A stretch of DNA of 64,000 bases from Bradyrhizobium sp. AUGA SZCCT0158. GTDB taxonomy: Bacteria > Pseudomonadota > Alphaproteobacteria > Rhizobiales > Xanthobacteraceae. Each line of letters begins with the position of its first letter. Position 1 is the first letter of the stretch. The notes beneath the pieces were generated by a model. The model ran no database searches. It was not told where the DNA came from and saw nothing but the letters and a program-made list of their open reading frames with translations. A program made the position numbers and the translations under genes. This document shows positions 44,490-52,995 of this stretch, one piece after another. Location: the NCBI RefSeq assembly GCF_018130065.1, contig NZ_JAFCME010000004.1, positions 248,001 to 312,000 on the forward strand, in the 5' to 3' direction.

Positions 44490-45341
44490 TCAGCGCGGCA
44501 CGGACGCCGTCACCATCGCAAACGGATCGTTCGGGGAATCCTCGGGCTTGATCAGTCCCGGTTTCAACGAGCCGTCGTCATCGAGGAATTTGTGGACCAG
44601 CGCCTGAATCGTTGACTTGACGCGGTCGGAACCGCGATCGCTCAGTTCGTTGTGCTGAAACGCCGTGTTCACCACGGTGATACCGGCCTTCCGGCACATC
44701 TCGTCATCCGGGATGACGCCCGGGTCGGGTTTGAAATGCGGATCGGTGGATCGGAATGACAGGATCTTGATGTTGCCGTCGGTAATGAACGGCACCCGCA
44801 GATTGTCCAACGTCACCACTTTCTTGACCAGTTCGGGACGCCGGCTGGCGAAGTACATCGAGATATCGCCGCCATTGGAATGACCGACCAGGGTCAGGCG
44901 TCGGTAATCCGCATTCGGATACGCCTTCTTCATTTCCTCGATCGCGAACATGATGTTGAAAATGCCGCGATTATATTGCGGCCGGCGGCCGACATACTCC
45001 TCGCCGATCCTGGTCACCATCGGCTCGTCGGTTTCGATGTCGTGCTGGATGCTGCCGACCAGGTAGCCGCGGGCGGCAAAGGTGTTGGCGAGGAACGAAT
45101 ATTCCGTGTGCTTGACCGTGTTGCCGTGGCTGATGATCACGACCGGCAGTTCGATCATTTCGGCGGCTGCCTGCATGGCCCGGTCGCGCCGCACCGCGAC
45201 GTCGACGGCAACCCGCCGGCTGTCGCGCAGGATGTCGTGCGACATCAGCGTCTCGTGGCGAATGAGCCATTTGCTGGCGGTGAAGTAGGCGACGATCGCC
45301 AGCGTGCAAAGTGAGAGAACGATCGCAACGCGGCGTTTCAT
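44490..45341 (-). CDS. Alpha/beta hydrolase
   Basis: 283-residue hydrolase with an N-terminal membrane anchor or signal peptide (RRVAIVLSLCTLAIVAYFTA). The nucleophile elbow is GHSNGG, the oxyanion HG appears in VVIISHGNTVKHTE, and the catalytic His candidate is in AFQHNEL. This resembles the PAF-acetylhydrolase/dienelactone-like group. GGGGGAAG precedes the ATG at 45341. Probably acts in the periplasm. Substrate unknown. Confidence 0.82.
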   Translation of the reverse strand: MKRRVAIVLSLCTLAIVAYFTASKWLIRHETLMSHDILRDSRRVAVDVAVRRDRAMQAAAEMIELPVVIISHGNTVKHTEYSFLANTFAARGYLVGSIQHDIETDEPMVTRIGEEYVGRRPQYNRGIFNIMFAIEEMKKAYPNADYRRLTLVGHSNGGDISMYFASRRPELVKKVVTLDNLRVPFITDGNIKILSFRSTDPHFKPDPGVIPDDEMCRKAGITVVNTAFQHNELSDRGSDRVKSTIQALVHKFLDDDGSLKPGLIKPEDSPNDPFAMVTASVPR

Positions 45342-45420
45342 TTTCTTCCCCCTCGATCGCCTGGCCGGTGAGGCCGACCGTCGCTTGCAATGCAATCACC
45401 GGACCCAGGCGTCGTCCGAC

Positions 45421-45642
45421 TCAAGCGGCCTTGTTCGGAAGCCGCTCGGCGGTTGAAATCAGTTTCTGAAAGGCGGACGCCTTCAATCGTTCCAGGTCGC
45501 GCTCGCCGACAGCCGCCAGGGCCAAAAGATGTTCGGCAACCTCGAGGGCCGAGTGCGACTTCCGCTGACGGAAGCGGTTGTCCTTGATGACCTCGTCGAG
45601 CGCGCGCCGAAGCGTTGCGATGGTGGCGGGTTCGTAGCTCAT
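45421..45642 (-). CDS. Small helical hypothetical protein
   Basis: 73-residue protein, entirely helix-forming and charged: MSYEPATIATLRRALDEVI ... SALEVAEHLLALAAVGERDL. No membrane segment or cysteine. Codon use looks like real coding sequence, and similar short proteins occur in rhizobia, but no function is known. The ribosome binding site is weak. It lies between the hydrolase and the broken GFA gene. Confidence 0.5.
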   Translation of the reverse strand: MSYEPATIATLRRALDEVIKDNRFRQRKSHSALEVAEHLLALAAVGERDLERLKASAFQKLISTAERLPNKAA

Positions 45643-45886
45643 GCCGGAGCTTTAGGCGGCCTCCTTGACAGCCACATGACCGCGGCTTGAAGGCCTGCGG
45701 ATAACCAAGCCGCGCCAACGCCGTCGCGCGTTGCCAAACGATTGAAATACGCAGCATTGGTTCGTCCGAAGGTTGCGGCGAGGTCCCGGCGCGGCCAATG
45801 ACATTCGCGTGAAGGGGGTGGGGTTGCCGGATGCTGACAGCATGCTGGCAGCAGGTACCGGTTATGAACGCTGCCGCCGTGTCGGA

Positions 45887-46253
45887 ATGCCGATCAAGGG
45901 AAGCTGCCATTGCGGCCAGACGCAATTCGAGGTGGACGAGATGCCGGCCGACGTGACCCGCTTGCACCTGTTCGCTATGTTCGAAGCGCGGCGCACTATG
46001 GGCCTATTACACGCCGGCGCAATTTCGCCTGACTTCGCCGCCGGAAAACGTCGCCACTTACGAGTGGGGCAGCCGAACCATCAAACATCATTTCTGCGCC
46101 AATTGCGGCTGCGGGAGCTATGGGGAATCGCCTGATTGGTCGACCGGCAAGCCGGACTTTGAAAATCCCAAGGTTGGCGTCAATGCCCGGCTGTTCGACG
46201 ACGTCGATCTCGACGCCGTGCCGGTGACGGTTATCGACGGCAAGAACCTCTGA
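45887..46253 (+). pseudogene. GFA family protein (glutathione-dependent formaldehyde-activating fold), frameshifted
   Basis: The frame starts MPIKGSCHCGQTQFEVDEMP, the CxCG zinc motif of GFA/Gfa-like proteins, then loses frame at about 45961-45963. Removing one T there restores CTCSLCSKRGALWAYYTP, FCANCGCGSYGES and a natural end at 46251-46253 (about 121 residues). All zinc cysteines are present in the corrected reading, so the break is recent or a sequencing error. Function in the intact form is uncertain (thiol-adduct or formaldehyde handling). Confidence 0.8.
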
Positions 46254-46283
46254 TGAGCAAGGAGCTCTGGAAGAGAGGCAGGG

Positions 46284-47021
46284 CTATGCCGCGTAAAGCT
46301 CGATCGGGGCATCGAATCCCTTGAGCTGGAAGGTCTTCGAATGACTGTCCTTCAAATCCGGCCGGGCGCGCTGATAGACCTCCTGCGTCACGAGAATCTG
46401 GTCGGCTTCGGCGACCGACTGCGCGCGGGAGGCGGTGTTGACGACGGTGCCGATGGCGGTGAGGTCGCGATGCGACCGGCCGAACTCGCCAAAACTGAGT
46501 TCGCCGGCGTGAATGCCGATACCAATCCCAAGGTCGCCGGCGTTCAGGCCGAGCGCGGCCGCAAGACCGTCGCGCCGTTCGCGCCAGTTGTTCTGAATAT
46601 CGCGCGCCGCAAGCAGGGCATTGCGGACATGGTCGTCGCGCCGCAACGGAAAATTGAACACGGCCATGACGGCGTCGCCGATCGTCTTGTTGAGGAGGCC
46701 CTCATGCGCCCAGATCGCGCCCGCACATTCATCGTAGAACGCGTCGAGCAGGCCCGAGACGGCCTCCGGTGATTTCGACTCGGACAGGCTGGTATAGCCG
46801 CGCAGATCGGCAAACATCACGGTCGCGTCGATGGTGATCTTGCGCGCTCGCATCACCTTCGTGAACATCAGCTCGCAGATCGTGCAGGTGTTGGGGTTCA
46901 TTCGGCTCGGGCGAACGCCAAATGCCCGGAACGGCACCGAGATGATCCCGCGGAGCGGCACGGGCATGTGCATCTGCTCCCAGCAGCCCTTGCAGAAACG
47001 CGAATGTTGCAGCGCCGCCAT
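46284..47021 (-). CDS. Adenylate/guanylate cyclase with N-terminal CxxC pairs
   Basis: 245-residue soluble class III cyclase. Metal ligands are D72 (VMFADLRGYTSLSE) and D117 (TIGDAVMAVFNFP); ATP-binding TAIGTVVNTASRAQ follows. Before the catalytic part lie two CxxC pairs, C10/C13 (FCKGCWEQM) and C46/C49 (NTCTICELMF), which could bind zinc or sense redox state. The start ATG at 47021 keeps both pairs. Distinct from the membrane cyclase at 40638. cAMP is the likely product; regulation by the Cys module is inferred. Confidence 0.85.
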   Translation of the reverse strand: MAALQHSRFCKGCWEQMHMPVPLRGIISVPFRAFGVRPSRMNPNTCTICELMFTKVMRARKITIDATVMFADLRGYTSLSESKSPEAVSGLLDAFYDECAGAIWAHEGLLNKTIGDAVMAVFNFPLRRDDHVRNALLAARDIQNNWRERRDGLAAALGLNAGDLGIGIGIHAGELSFGEFGRSHRDLTAIGTVVNTASRAQSVAEADQILVTQEVYQRARPDLKDSHSKTFQLKGFDAPIELYAA

Positions 47022-47167
47022 CGTTCACCATGCGTCGCAGGAGTGGCAGGTCTGTTGATCCTACAATTGGGGGCGGACGCCAGCAAGGCAGGATGCGGGT
47101 TTCCTGCGTGCCGCACCCGGCTGGCGGTTGCGGGCAAAGCTGGCAGAGCGTTTTCCAGCGAAGTGGG

Positions 47168-47251
47168 CAACCGGTTCGCGTCAAGAAAACGCGTCAAATC
47201 GAGAATCTAGAGCCCCGTTCCGATTTCATCGGAACGGAAAAGGCTCTAGGA
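47168..47251 (+). repeat. Copy of the ~75-bp dispersed repeat
   Basis: ACCGGTTCGCGTCAAGAAAA then CGCGTCAAATC, then a hairpin CCGTTCCGAT-TTC-ATCGGAACGG within GAGCC...GGCTC. Same order as 27193-27268 and the reverse complement of 58470-58545. Lies just upstream of the cupin gene; the stem could affect its mRNA. Confidence 0.7.
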
Positions 47252-47282
47252 TCATCTCAAATCAACAAGACGGAGGATCGCC

Positions 47283-47732
47283 ATGGACGCCGTTGCGCCG
47301 AAAGGCCCAGAGACCGCAGACACGCATTCGCATCTCGTTCGGCCGGCCGACATGGAGTGGCAGAAGACCCGTTTCCCCGGTTGCGAAGCCAAGACGCTGC
47401 TGTTCGATCGCAAGACCGGCCTCATGACCGCGCTGATGCGGTTTCAACCCGGCGCGGTGCTGCCCGACCACGAGCATGTCAACATCGAGCAGACCTACGT
47501 GCTCGAAGGCAGCCTGGTCGACAAGGAGGGGCCGGCAAAGGGCATCGAATGCAAGGCCGGCGAATACATCTGGCGCGAGCAGGGCAGCCGTCACGTCGCC
47601 TGGTGCCCAGAGGGCGGGCTGATGCTCGCGATCTTCCAGATTCCGAACAAGTTCTTCGAGGCCGACGGCCGAGTCGTCGACGCCGCGGGCGAGGACTGGG
47701 ACCAGATCTGGGGTCACACGAAAAAGGGCTGA
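47283..47732 (+). CDS. Cupin domain protein (ChrR-like)
   Basis: 149-residue single-domain cupin. The metal motifs are PGAVLPDHEHVNIEQTYVLEGSL (His, His, Glu) and SRHVAWCPEGGLMLAIF. It resembles the cupin part of ChrR anti-sigma factors but has no zinc-binding N-terminal domain or sigma factor neighbour. The ribosome binding site ACGGAGG is strong. Function unknown, perhaps an enzyme or sensor. Confidence 0.82.
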   Translation: MDAVAPKGPETADTHSHLVRPADMEWQKTRFPGCEAKTLLFDRKTGLMTALMRFQPGAVLPDHEHVNIEQTYVLEGSLVDKEGPAKGIECKAGEYIWREQGSRHVAWCPEGGLMLAIFQIPNKFFEADGRVVDAAGEDWDQIWGHTKKG

Positions 47733-48387
47733 CGCAGAACTTAGAACCTGATCGAAAGAGCAGCCCGCATTTTCGGACCCTTCTTCCTACCTGTCTGAAA
47801 GAGATTCTTTATTTCGTCATGGCCAGGCATAGCCGTCTGTAGGACGGCGTCGCTTCCGCTCGCCTATGCCCGGCCACCCACGTCTTTCTTGCTTGATGGA
47901 AGGCAAGACGTGGATGCCCGGCACCCGTCTCCGCCAAGGCTCCGACGAGGCCACGAATGGTCGGCTCGCCGAAGCTTTAGCGGAGGCGGCAAGGCCGGGC
48001 ACGACGATGTTCCGTACATGGCGTTGTTTTATTGATCGCATTTTGAGTCAGACACTCAGGGTCCGGCGGCACGAAATCATTTCAGCTCTTGCAGCATCTT
48101 GCGTGCAGCGGCCAAAGGGCCTCAATCCGCTTGCGCTCGGCAGTTGCGACTTTTGTGAAGAGGCCGTGCTTGCGCGCGTTCTCGGAGCCCCCACCCCGAC
48201 GATCACCGGCTACTTTGCATGGGGTTGTTTTCGATATTTTAGTTGGGAGCGAGGGTTCCGCCGCGGCGTCCGTCAAGGCGGCCTTTACCATGGCGCAGGT
48301 TAGCGATTCCCGGCTGCCGGGTTAAGACTTTGCTCAGGACTGATTGGCTACCGTGCAACCACAAATTGCCGGTGTGCCAGGGGGACT
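47733..48387. other. Repeat-rich intergenic region
   Basis: About 650 bp with no supported gene. 47816-48010 holds a repeat block with nested inverted segments (GGCATAG...CTATGCC; CCACGTCTT...AAGACGTGG) and a trailing GCCGGGCACGACGA. 48213-48232 reads CTTTGCATGGGGTTGTTTTC, also seen (one base differs) at 56298-56317. A possible short frame at 48082-48291 on the minus strand is not convincing. Confidence 0.6.
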
Positions 48388-50652
48388 ATGTCGCTTTTCA
48401 ATGCTTCCGATCGGATTGCGCCCGACTGCGATCGGCAGGCGATGGTGGTCCGGCTGACGCCGCTGCTGTATGTCGCGACGCTGTTCGTCTCGGCGCTGCT
48501 GTTGTTCTCGATCCAGCCGATGTTCGCCAAGATGGTGTTGCCGAAACTCGGCGGCGCTCCCGCGGTGTGGTCGGTGGCGATGGTGTTTTTCCAGACCGTG
48601 CTGCTCAGCGGCTATGCCTACGCGCATCTGCTGAACCACGTGCTTGCGCCGCGTTGGGCTGCAATGTTCCACCTTGCGCTGCTCGGCGCAACCGCGACGA
48701 TGCTGCCGATCGCGATCGCCCCTGGATGGGGTGTTCCGCCATCGGATGGGACGGCGCTCTGGCTGTTCGGCCTGTTCGCGGTCTCGATCGGCCTGCCATT
48801 CTTCACGCTGTCGGCCAGCGCGCCGCTGCTGCAAAGCTGGTTCGCAGGCAGCGGGCACAGCCGGGCCGGCAATCCCTACGTTCTCTACGCCGCGTCCAAC
48901 CTCGGTTCGTTCGCGGCACTGTTCGCCTATCCCGTTGTCATCGAACCGTTTCTCACGTTGAAGACGCAGGCGGCGGCGTGGTCGATCGGATTTGCGCTGC
49001 TCGCCATGCTCCTGAGCCTGGTCGCGGTATTGACGTCGCGCGCGAAGCCTGTCGCCGCAAAGGTCGAGGTTTCCGACGATATCGGCGCCAGTACCGGCGA
49101 ACGGATGCGGTGGATCGCTCTCGCCGCCGTGCCATCGGGGCTCGTCATCGCGGTCACTGCCTATCTGACGACCGATATCGCCGCCGCACCATTCCTGTGG
49201 GTGGTGCCGCTTGCGATCTACCTGCTGACTTTCGTCGCCGTGTTCCGCGAGCGGCCATGGATCGCCCACGCCAATGTGGTGCGCTTCGTTCCGTTCGCGG
49301 TGGCGCCGCTCGCGGTCAGCCTGATCGGCGGTGAGAAGGTGTTCTGGCTGACGACCATCGCCCTCAACCTCGTCGTCTTCGCGCTGCTGACGCTGTTGTG
49401 CCACGGCGAACTTTACGCGCGGCGGCCGAGCCCGCGGCGGTTGACGGAGTTCTATCTCTGCACGTCCCTTGGCGGGGTGATCGGTGGCGTCTTTGCGGGG
49501 CTCGTCGCGCCGCAGATCTTCAATGGCAATTACGAATATCCGATCCTGATCGCGCTCGCGCTGTTGTGCACGCCTGGCATTTTTACCGGCGGCGTCCGCA
49601 AGGTGCTGACCGGAGCGTTGCCATGGCTTGCGATCAGCGGAGCGCTGGCGCTGGTCTGGTACGTCACGCGCTATCAGCCGCCGGCAACATTTGAACTGGC
49701 CTTCCAGGTCCTGCTGGCGCTGCTGGCAGCGGCGATGCTGTTTCAGCGGCAATGGCCGATGCGCTTCGTCGGGCTCGTGGTCCTGAGTTTTGCGGTGACC
49801 GCCCTGTGGCGGCCCGGCATTGCGCCGATCGAAACCGCGCGCAGTTTCTTCGGCGTCCACAAGGTCGCGGAGATCAACGGCGGCAGTGCCCGCTTGCTCT
49901 ACCACGGCACCACCATTCACGGCGCGCAGCGGTTGCGCAACGATGATGGCACGCCGGTCACCGGCCCGCTCTTGCCGCAGACCTATTACTATCCGGGCGG
50001 TCCGTACGCACAAGCCATTGACGCTGCGCGTGCCGCGCGGGGCAGCCTCGACCATGTAGCCGTCGTGGGCCTCGGTACCGGCACGCTGGCCTGTCATCGC
50101 AAGGGCAGGGAGCGCTGGACCTTCTTCGAGATCGATCCCGAAGTGATCCGGATCGCGCGCGATCCGCGTCGCTTCGAGTTCCTGTCGAAATGCGCCCCCG
50201 ATGCGCCGATTGTCGCCGGCGACGCGCGCCTGACGCTGGAGGCATCAACCGACCGCTATGATCTGATCGTGCTCGATGCATTCTCGTCGGATGCGATTCC
50301 GGTGCATCTGCTGACGCGCGAAGCGGTTGCGGGTTATCTTTCAAAGCTCACGCCGCATGGTGTGATCGTGGTGCATATCTCGAACCGGTACTTCGATCTC
50401 GCGCCCGTTGTGGGTAACGTCGCGCACTCCCTTGGGCTTGTCGCCTATCTGCGGGAAGATACCAGCGCCGGCGATCTGCTGACCACGATGAAAGCCAATG
50501 CACGCCTCGTCGTCCTGGCGCGCGATGCGGCCGCCACCGGCAGCATTGCCGAAAGCTGGACGCCGTTGCAGCCGGACCGGTCGAGCGCGCTGTGGACCGA
50601 CGATTACTCCAATATTCTCGGCGTCATGCTGCACAAGAAATTCGGCGGCTAG
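48388..50652 (+). CDS. Spermidine-synthase-like protein fused to a membrane domain
   Basis: 754-residue protein. Residues about 20-470 contain a dozen or more hydrophobic segments (for example LYVATLFVSALLLFSIQPMF, AAFPVVIEPFL-type stretches, FLWVVPLAIYLLTFVAVF). The C-terminal ~230 residues form a spermidine/spermine-synthase-type methyltransferase fold: VAVVGLGTGTLAC (SAM motif), FFEIDPEVIRIA, and VLDAFSSDAIPVHLLT. The DSSD-type polyamine-binding residues are not clear, so the real substrate may not be a polyamine. Good ribosome binding site AGGGGGA. This fusion family is uncharacterised. Confidence 0.82.
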   Translation: MSLFNASDRIAPDCDRQAMVVRLTPLLYVATLFVSALLLFSIQPMFAKMVLPKLGGAPAVWSVAMVFFQTVLLSGYAYAHLLNHVLAPRWAAMFHLALLGATATMLPIAIAPGWGVPPSDGTALWLFGLFAVSIGLPFFTLSASAPLLQSWFAGSGHSRAGNPYVLYAASNLGSFAALFAYPVVIEPFLTLKTQAAAWSIGFALLAMLLSLVAVLTSRAKPVAAKVEVSDDIGASTGERMRWIALAAVPSGLVIAVTAYLTTDIAAAPFLWVVPLAIYLLTFVAVFRERPWIAHANVVRFVPFAVAPLAVSLIGGEKVFWLTTIALNLVVFALLTLLCHGELYARRPSPRRLTEFYLCTSLGGVIGGVFAGLVAPQIFNGNYEYPILIALALLCTPGIFTGGVRKVLTGALPWLAISGALALVWYVTRYQPPATFELAFQVLLALLAAAMLFQRQWPMRFVGLVVLSFAVTALWRPGIAPIETARSFFGVHKVAEINGGSARLLYHGTTIHGAQRLRNDDGTPVTGPLLPQTYYYPGGPYAQAIDAARAARGSLDHVAVVGLGTGTLACHRKGRERWTFFEIDPEVIRIARDPRRFEFLSKCAPDAPIVAGDARLTLEASTDRYDLIVLDAFSSDAIPVHLLTREAVAGYLSKLTPHGVIVVHISNRYFDLAPVVGNVAHSLGLVAYLREDTSAGDLLTTMKANARLVVLARDAAATGSIAESWTPLQPDRSSALWTDDYSNILGVMLHKKFGG

Positions 50653-50796
50653 ATGGCTCTCCTATCCAACCAGCGCGGCTGATCAGACAATTTCCGTTCA
50701 CGATGTTAGACCGGACATCTCCATTGCGAGTGCCGAGTTCTGAAAGTGACCCGGAGCGGACTTGGCGAATACATCCTACTGGCACAAACGCTATGA

Positions 50797-51093
50797 CTAG
50801 CGCTTACCCACAAGTGTGCCTTTTTGCTCCCAAGGACCAGGATTGAGCGTTGCGGTTGCCGTTTTTCCGGTAGAGTCTTTAGCGAAGGCAATCCGAGTGT
50901 GATCAGGCCCATCAACGAAGAATTCGCTACCCGATACCGGCTTCAAGGCCACGGCCTTACCTTTCGTGAAATCTAGAATGGGCCAGGGGCCGGTCGCCTC
51001 AGCGACAAGGCCTCCACCGTCCATCCGGATCTCTAGCTCGACATTGGGGACATAGATCGGCGCTCGCGTGACGGCGACTTCCGACGGTCCGCT
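50797..51093 (-). pseudogene. C-terminal remnant of the serine hydrolase (after amber stop)
   Basis: In the same frame as the serine hydrolase that ends at 51094, the reading continues after the TAG: SGPSEVAVTRAPIYVPNVEL, then a DUF3471-like stretch with GKAVALKPVSGSEFFV and ends LNPGPWEQKGTLVGKR. The region 51025-51093 has no stop except the TAG. This piece has no own start or ribosome binding site and is best read as the lost tail of the neighbouring gene. Confidence 0.7.
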
Positions 51094-52734
51094 CTAAGCA
51101 CGAGTGAGCTTGAGCTTGACTTGGACATTCACCGGACCGCGCAGTCTGGCGATGACCTGGTTCACCGTCAGGCCGGTTACGGGGGCACCGTCAATCTCTG
51201 TAATGACATCACCTGACTTCAGCCCCGCGTTTGCCGACGGCGAATTGTCGAGCGCGCGGCGAATCCGCACCCCGCCGCCAGTCAATTCGATCTCAGCGCC
51301 AATGCCGGGTGCGCTGCTGCTCGAATTCATTTTGTCGCGCGCGCTGGACGACTGTCCGAAATCATACTTTCCGACATAGTCGTCGAGCGCGGCAGCGCCG
51401 AGCGCAATCGGCCTAGCCGGCGGCGCAAAGCCGGCGGGTTCGGGCACGCGCAACGCGCCGTAGGTCAGATTGCGAAGGGCTGCCCGGTAGAGGTTGGCTT
51501 TGCTCGGGACGACCTGAATCATCAATACCGCGGCCAGATGTTCGGCTGGATCTGCCCAGAAGAAATTGCCCCACAAACCGTTCCAGCTATAGCTGCCGCT
51601 TGATCCGGGCACATTGCTGAAGTCCGGGTTGGTGCGAACCGCGAGGCCAAGCCCCCAGGTGGATCCGACCGATGGGCCCACGAAGTTCATCGCAAACCGG
51701 ACATCCGACGGCAGGGAGTTCGTCGTCATCGACCGGACCGTTTCCGCTTTCAGGATCCGCGTTCCCTCCAGTTCGCCGCCATTGAGGAGCATCTGGCTGA
51801 ACCGCAGATAGTCAGCGGCCGTAGAGACCAGTCCTCCGCCGCCAGAAAGCAGTTTGCGCGGCCTCGTTACGTCGAATTGCGGATTGCGTGGCTCCGGGGC
51901 GTCGACAAGGCGATCGATCTTGTCTGGCGGCACGTAGAAGCCGGTATCGAGCATGCGCAACGGTTTGAAGATCCTGTTCTCGAGAAAGGCGTCAAACGGC
52001 TGTCCCGAGATCACTTCGATGACTCGGGCCAGTACGTCGGTGCTCCAGCTGTACTCCCCCCACACTTTGCCGGGCTGATGCGCGAGAGGGAGATTGCGAA
52101 GGCTTTTCACGAAATCATCGAGGGTTTTGTCGCGTGCGAAGACTGCGTTGGCGTAGAGCTGGTTGATCGGCGAGCCCAAAAATTGCGGCGGGTAGACCAG
52201 ACCGGACGTATGTCGCAACAAATCACGCACAGTCATCGGGTGATGCTGGGCCTCAAGCGCGACGCTGGTCTTGCCGGTCGCCGCGTCAGATGTGGCGATG
52301 CCGACCTGCATGTTCGCCAATTCGGGCAAGTATGTCGTGACGGGCGCATCGAGCTCGAGCTTGCCTTCATCAACTAGAATTAGGACGGCAGCGCTGGTGA
52401 CCGGCTTGGTCATGGACGCGATCCAGAAGATCGAATCTGATTTCATCGGCACGGACTTGGTGCGATCCTGAAAGCCGACGGCTTTCAGATAAGCGAGCTT
52501 GCCGCCTTTGGCGATTCCGACGACGGCGCCCGATAGATCGCCGGTATCCTTGCTGAGGAGGTCTGTCGCATCGACCCGGGCCTGATACCAGGCGCCAATG
52601 CGCTCAAGCCGCTCGGACGCGAAACCAACACTTTCGGGGTCATTTTCAGTCGTTAGCTCGGCAGCAAACGACGCAGTGGAAAGGACGGATCCTGTTGCAA
52701 CGGCAATCGCGATGGCGAAGGTTTTGGACCTCAT
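51094..52734 (-). CDS. Serine hydrolase (beta-lactamase-like) with PDZ domain
   Basis: 546-residue exported protein with a signal peptide (MRSKTFAIAIAVATGSVLST, cut near FAA). The SxxK nucleophile motif is SMTK in FWIASMTKPVTSAAVLIL. The second motif is EYSWS; the third motif is not obvious. The last ~100 residues form a PDZ-like domain (SGDVITEIDGAPVTGLTVNQ). The gene ends at a TAG inside this domain, while the frame continues into a DUF3471-like tail, so it is probably truncated by a nonsense mutation. Likely role: periplasmic esterase/beta-lactamase-fold hydrolase of unknown substrate. Confidence 0.83.
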   Translation of the reverse strand: MRSKTFAIAIAVATGSVLSTASFAAELTTENDPESVGFASERLERIGAWYQARVDATDLLSKDTGDLSGAVVGIAKGGKLAYLKAVGFQDRTKSVPMKSDSIFWIASMTKPVTSAAVLILVDEGKLELDAPVTTYLPELANMQVGIATSDAATGKTSVALEAQHHPMTVRDLLRHTSGLVYPPQFLGSPINQLYANAVFARDKTLDDFVKSLRNLPLAHQPGKVWGEYSWSTDVLARVIEVISGQPFDAFLENRIFKPLRMLDTGFYVPPDKIDRLVDAPEPRNPQFDVTRPRKLLSGGGGLVSTAADYLRFSQMLLNGGELEGTRILKAETVRSMTTNSLPSDVRFAMNFVGPSVGSTWGLGLAVRTNPDFSNVPGSSGSYSWNGLWGNFFWADPAEHLAAVLMIQVVPSKANLYRAALRNLTYGALRVPEPAGFAPPARPIALGAAALDDYVGKYDFGQSSSARDKMNSSSSAPGIGAEIELTGGGVRIRRALDNSPSANAGLKSGDVITEIDGAPVTGLTVNQVIARLRGPVNVQVKLKLTRA

Positions 52735-52995
52735 CAGGATCGGACCTCATCTCGTCTCCAAGGCGCCTATGCTCGCACGGTCCTTCGACAGAGTCATGTC
52801 TCCTTGTGGCACTTTTGAGACATACGGACCGACCGTGACGATGTCCGCTCACCGGGGAAGACCGGAAGTAAGAGAGGCGGTCAGAACGACGCGCATGACC
52901 CATCTCGGACTGACGGTTATTTCGCCACTCACCCATTCAAAATTCCGAGTTACGGGTTCATAATGTGGCGGTAGCGCGCGCCGCGAGGTAACGAA

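Noticed and set aside
45652..45843. 63-codon minus-strand frame before the GFA pseudogene
   Set aside because: No start signal and Arg-rich composition typical of noncoding GC-rich DNA.
48082..48291. 69-codon minus-strand frame including ENARKHGLFTKVATAERKRI
   Set aside because: Might be a degraded gene, but it runs through repeat sequence, has no good ribosome binding site and seems to lose frame before a better-looking end (RKMLQELK).
48334..50097. Long minus-strand open frame opposite the membrane-fused synthase-like gene
   Set aside because: Very Arg/Gln/His-rich product, no family resemblance.
51094..51096. TAG at the end of the serine hydrolase read as pyrrolysine or selenocysteine-like recoding
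   Set aside because: No pylT, pylS or recoding structure is visible; a nonsense mutation or sequencing error is simpler.
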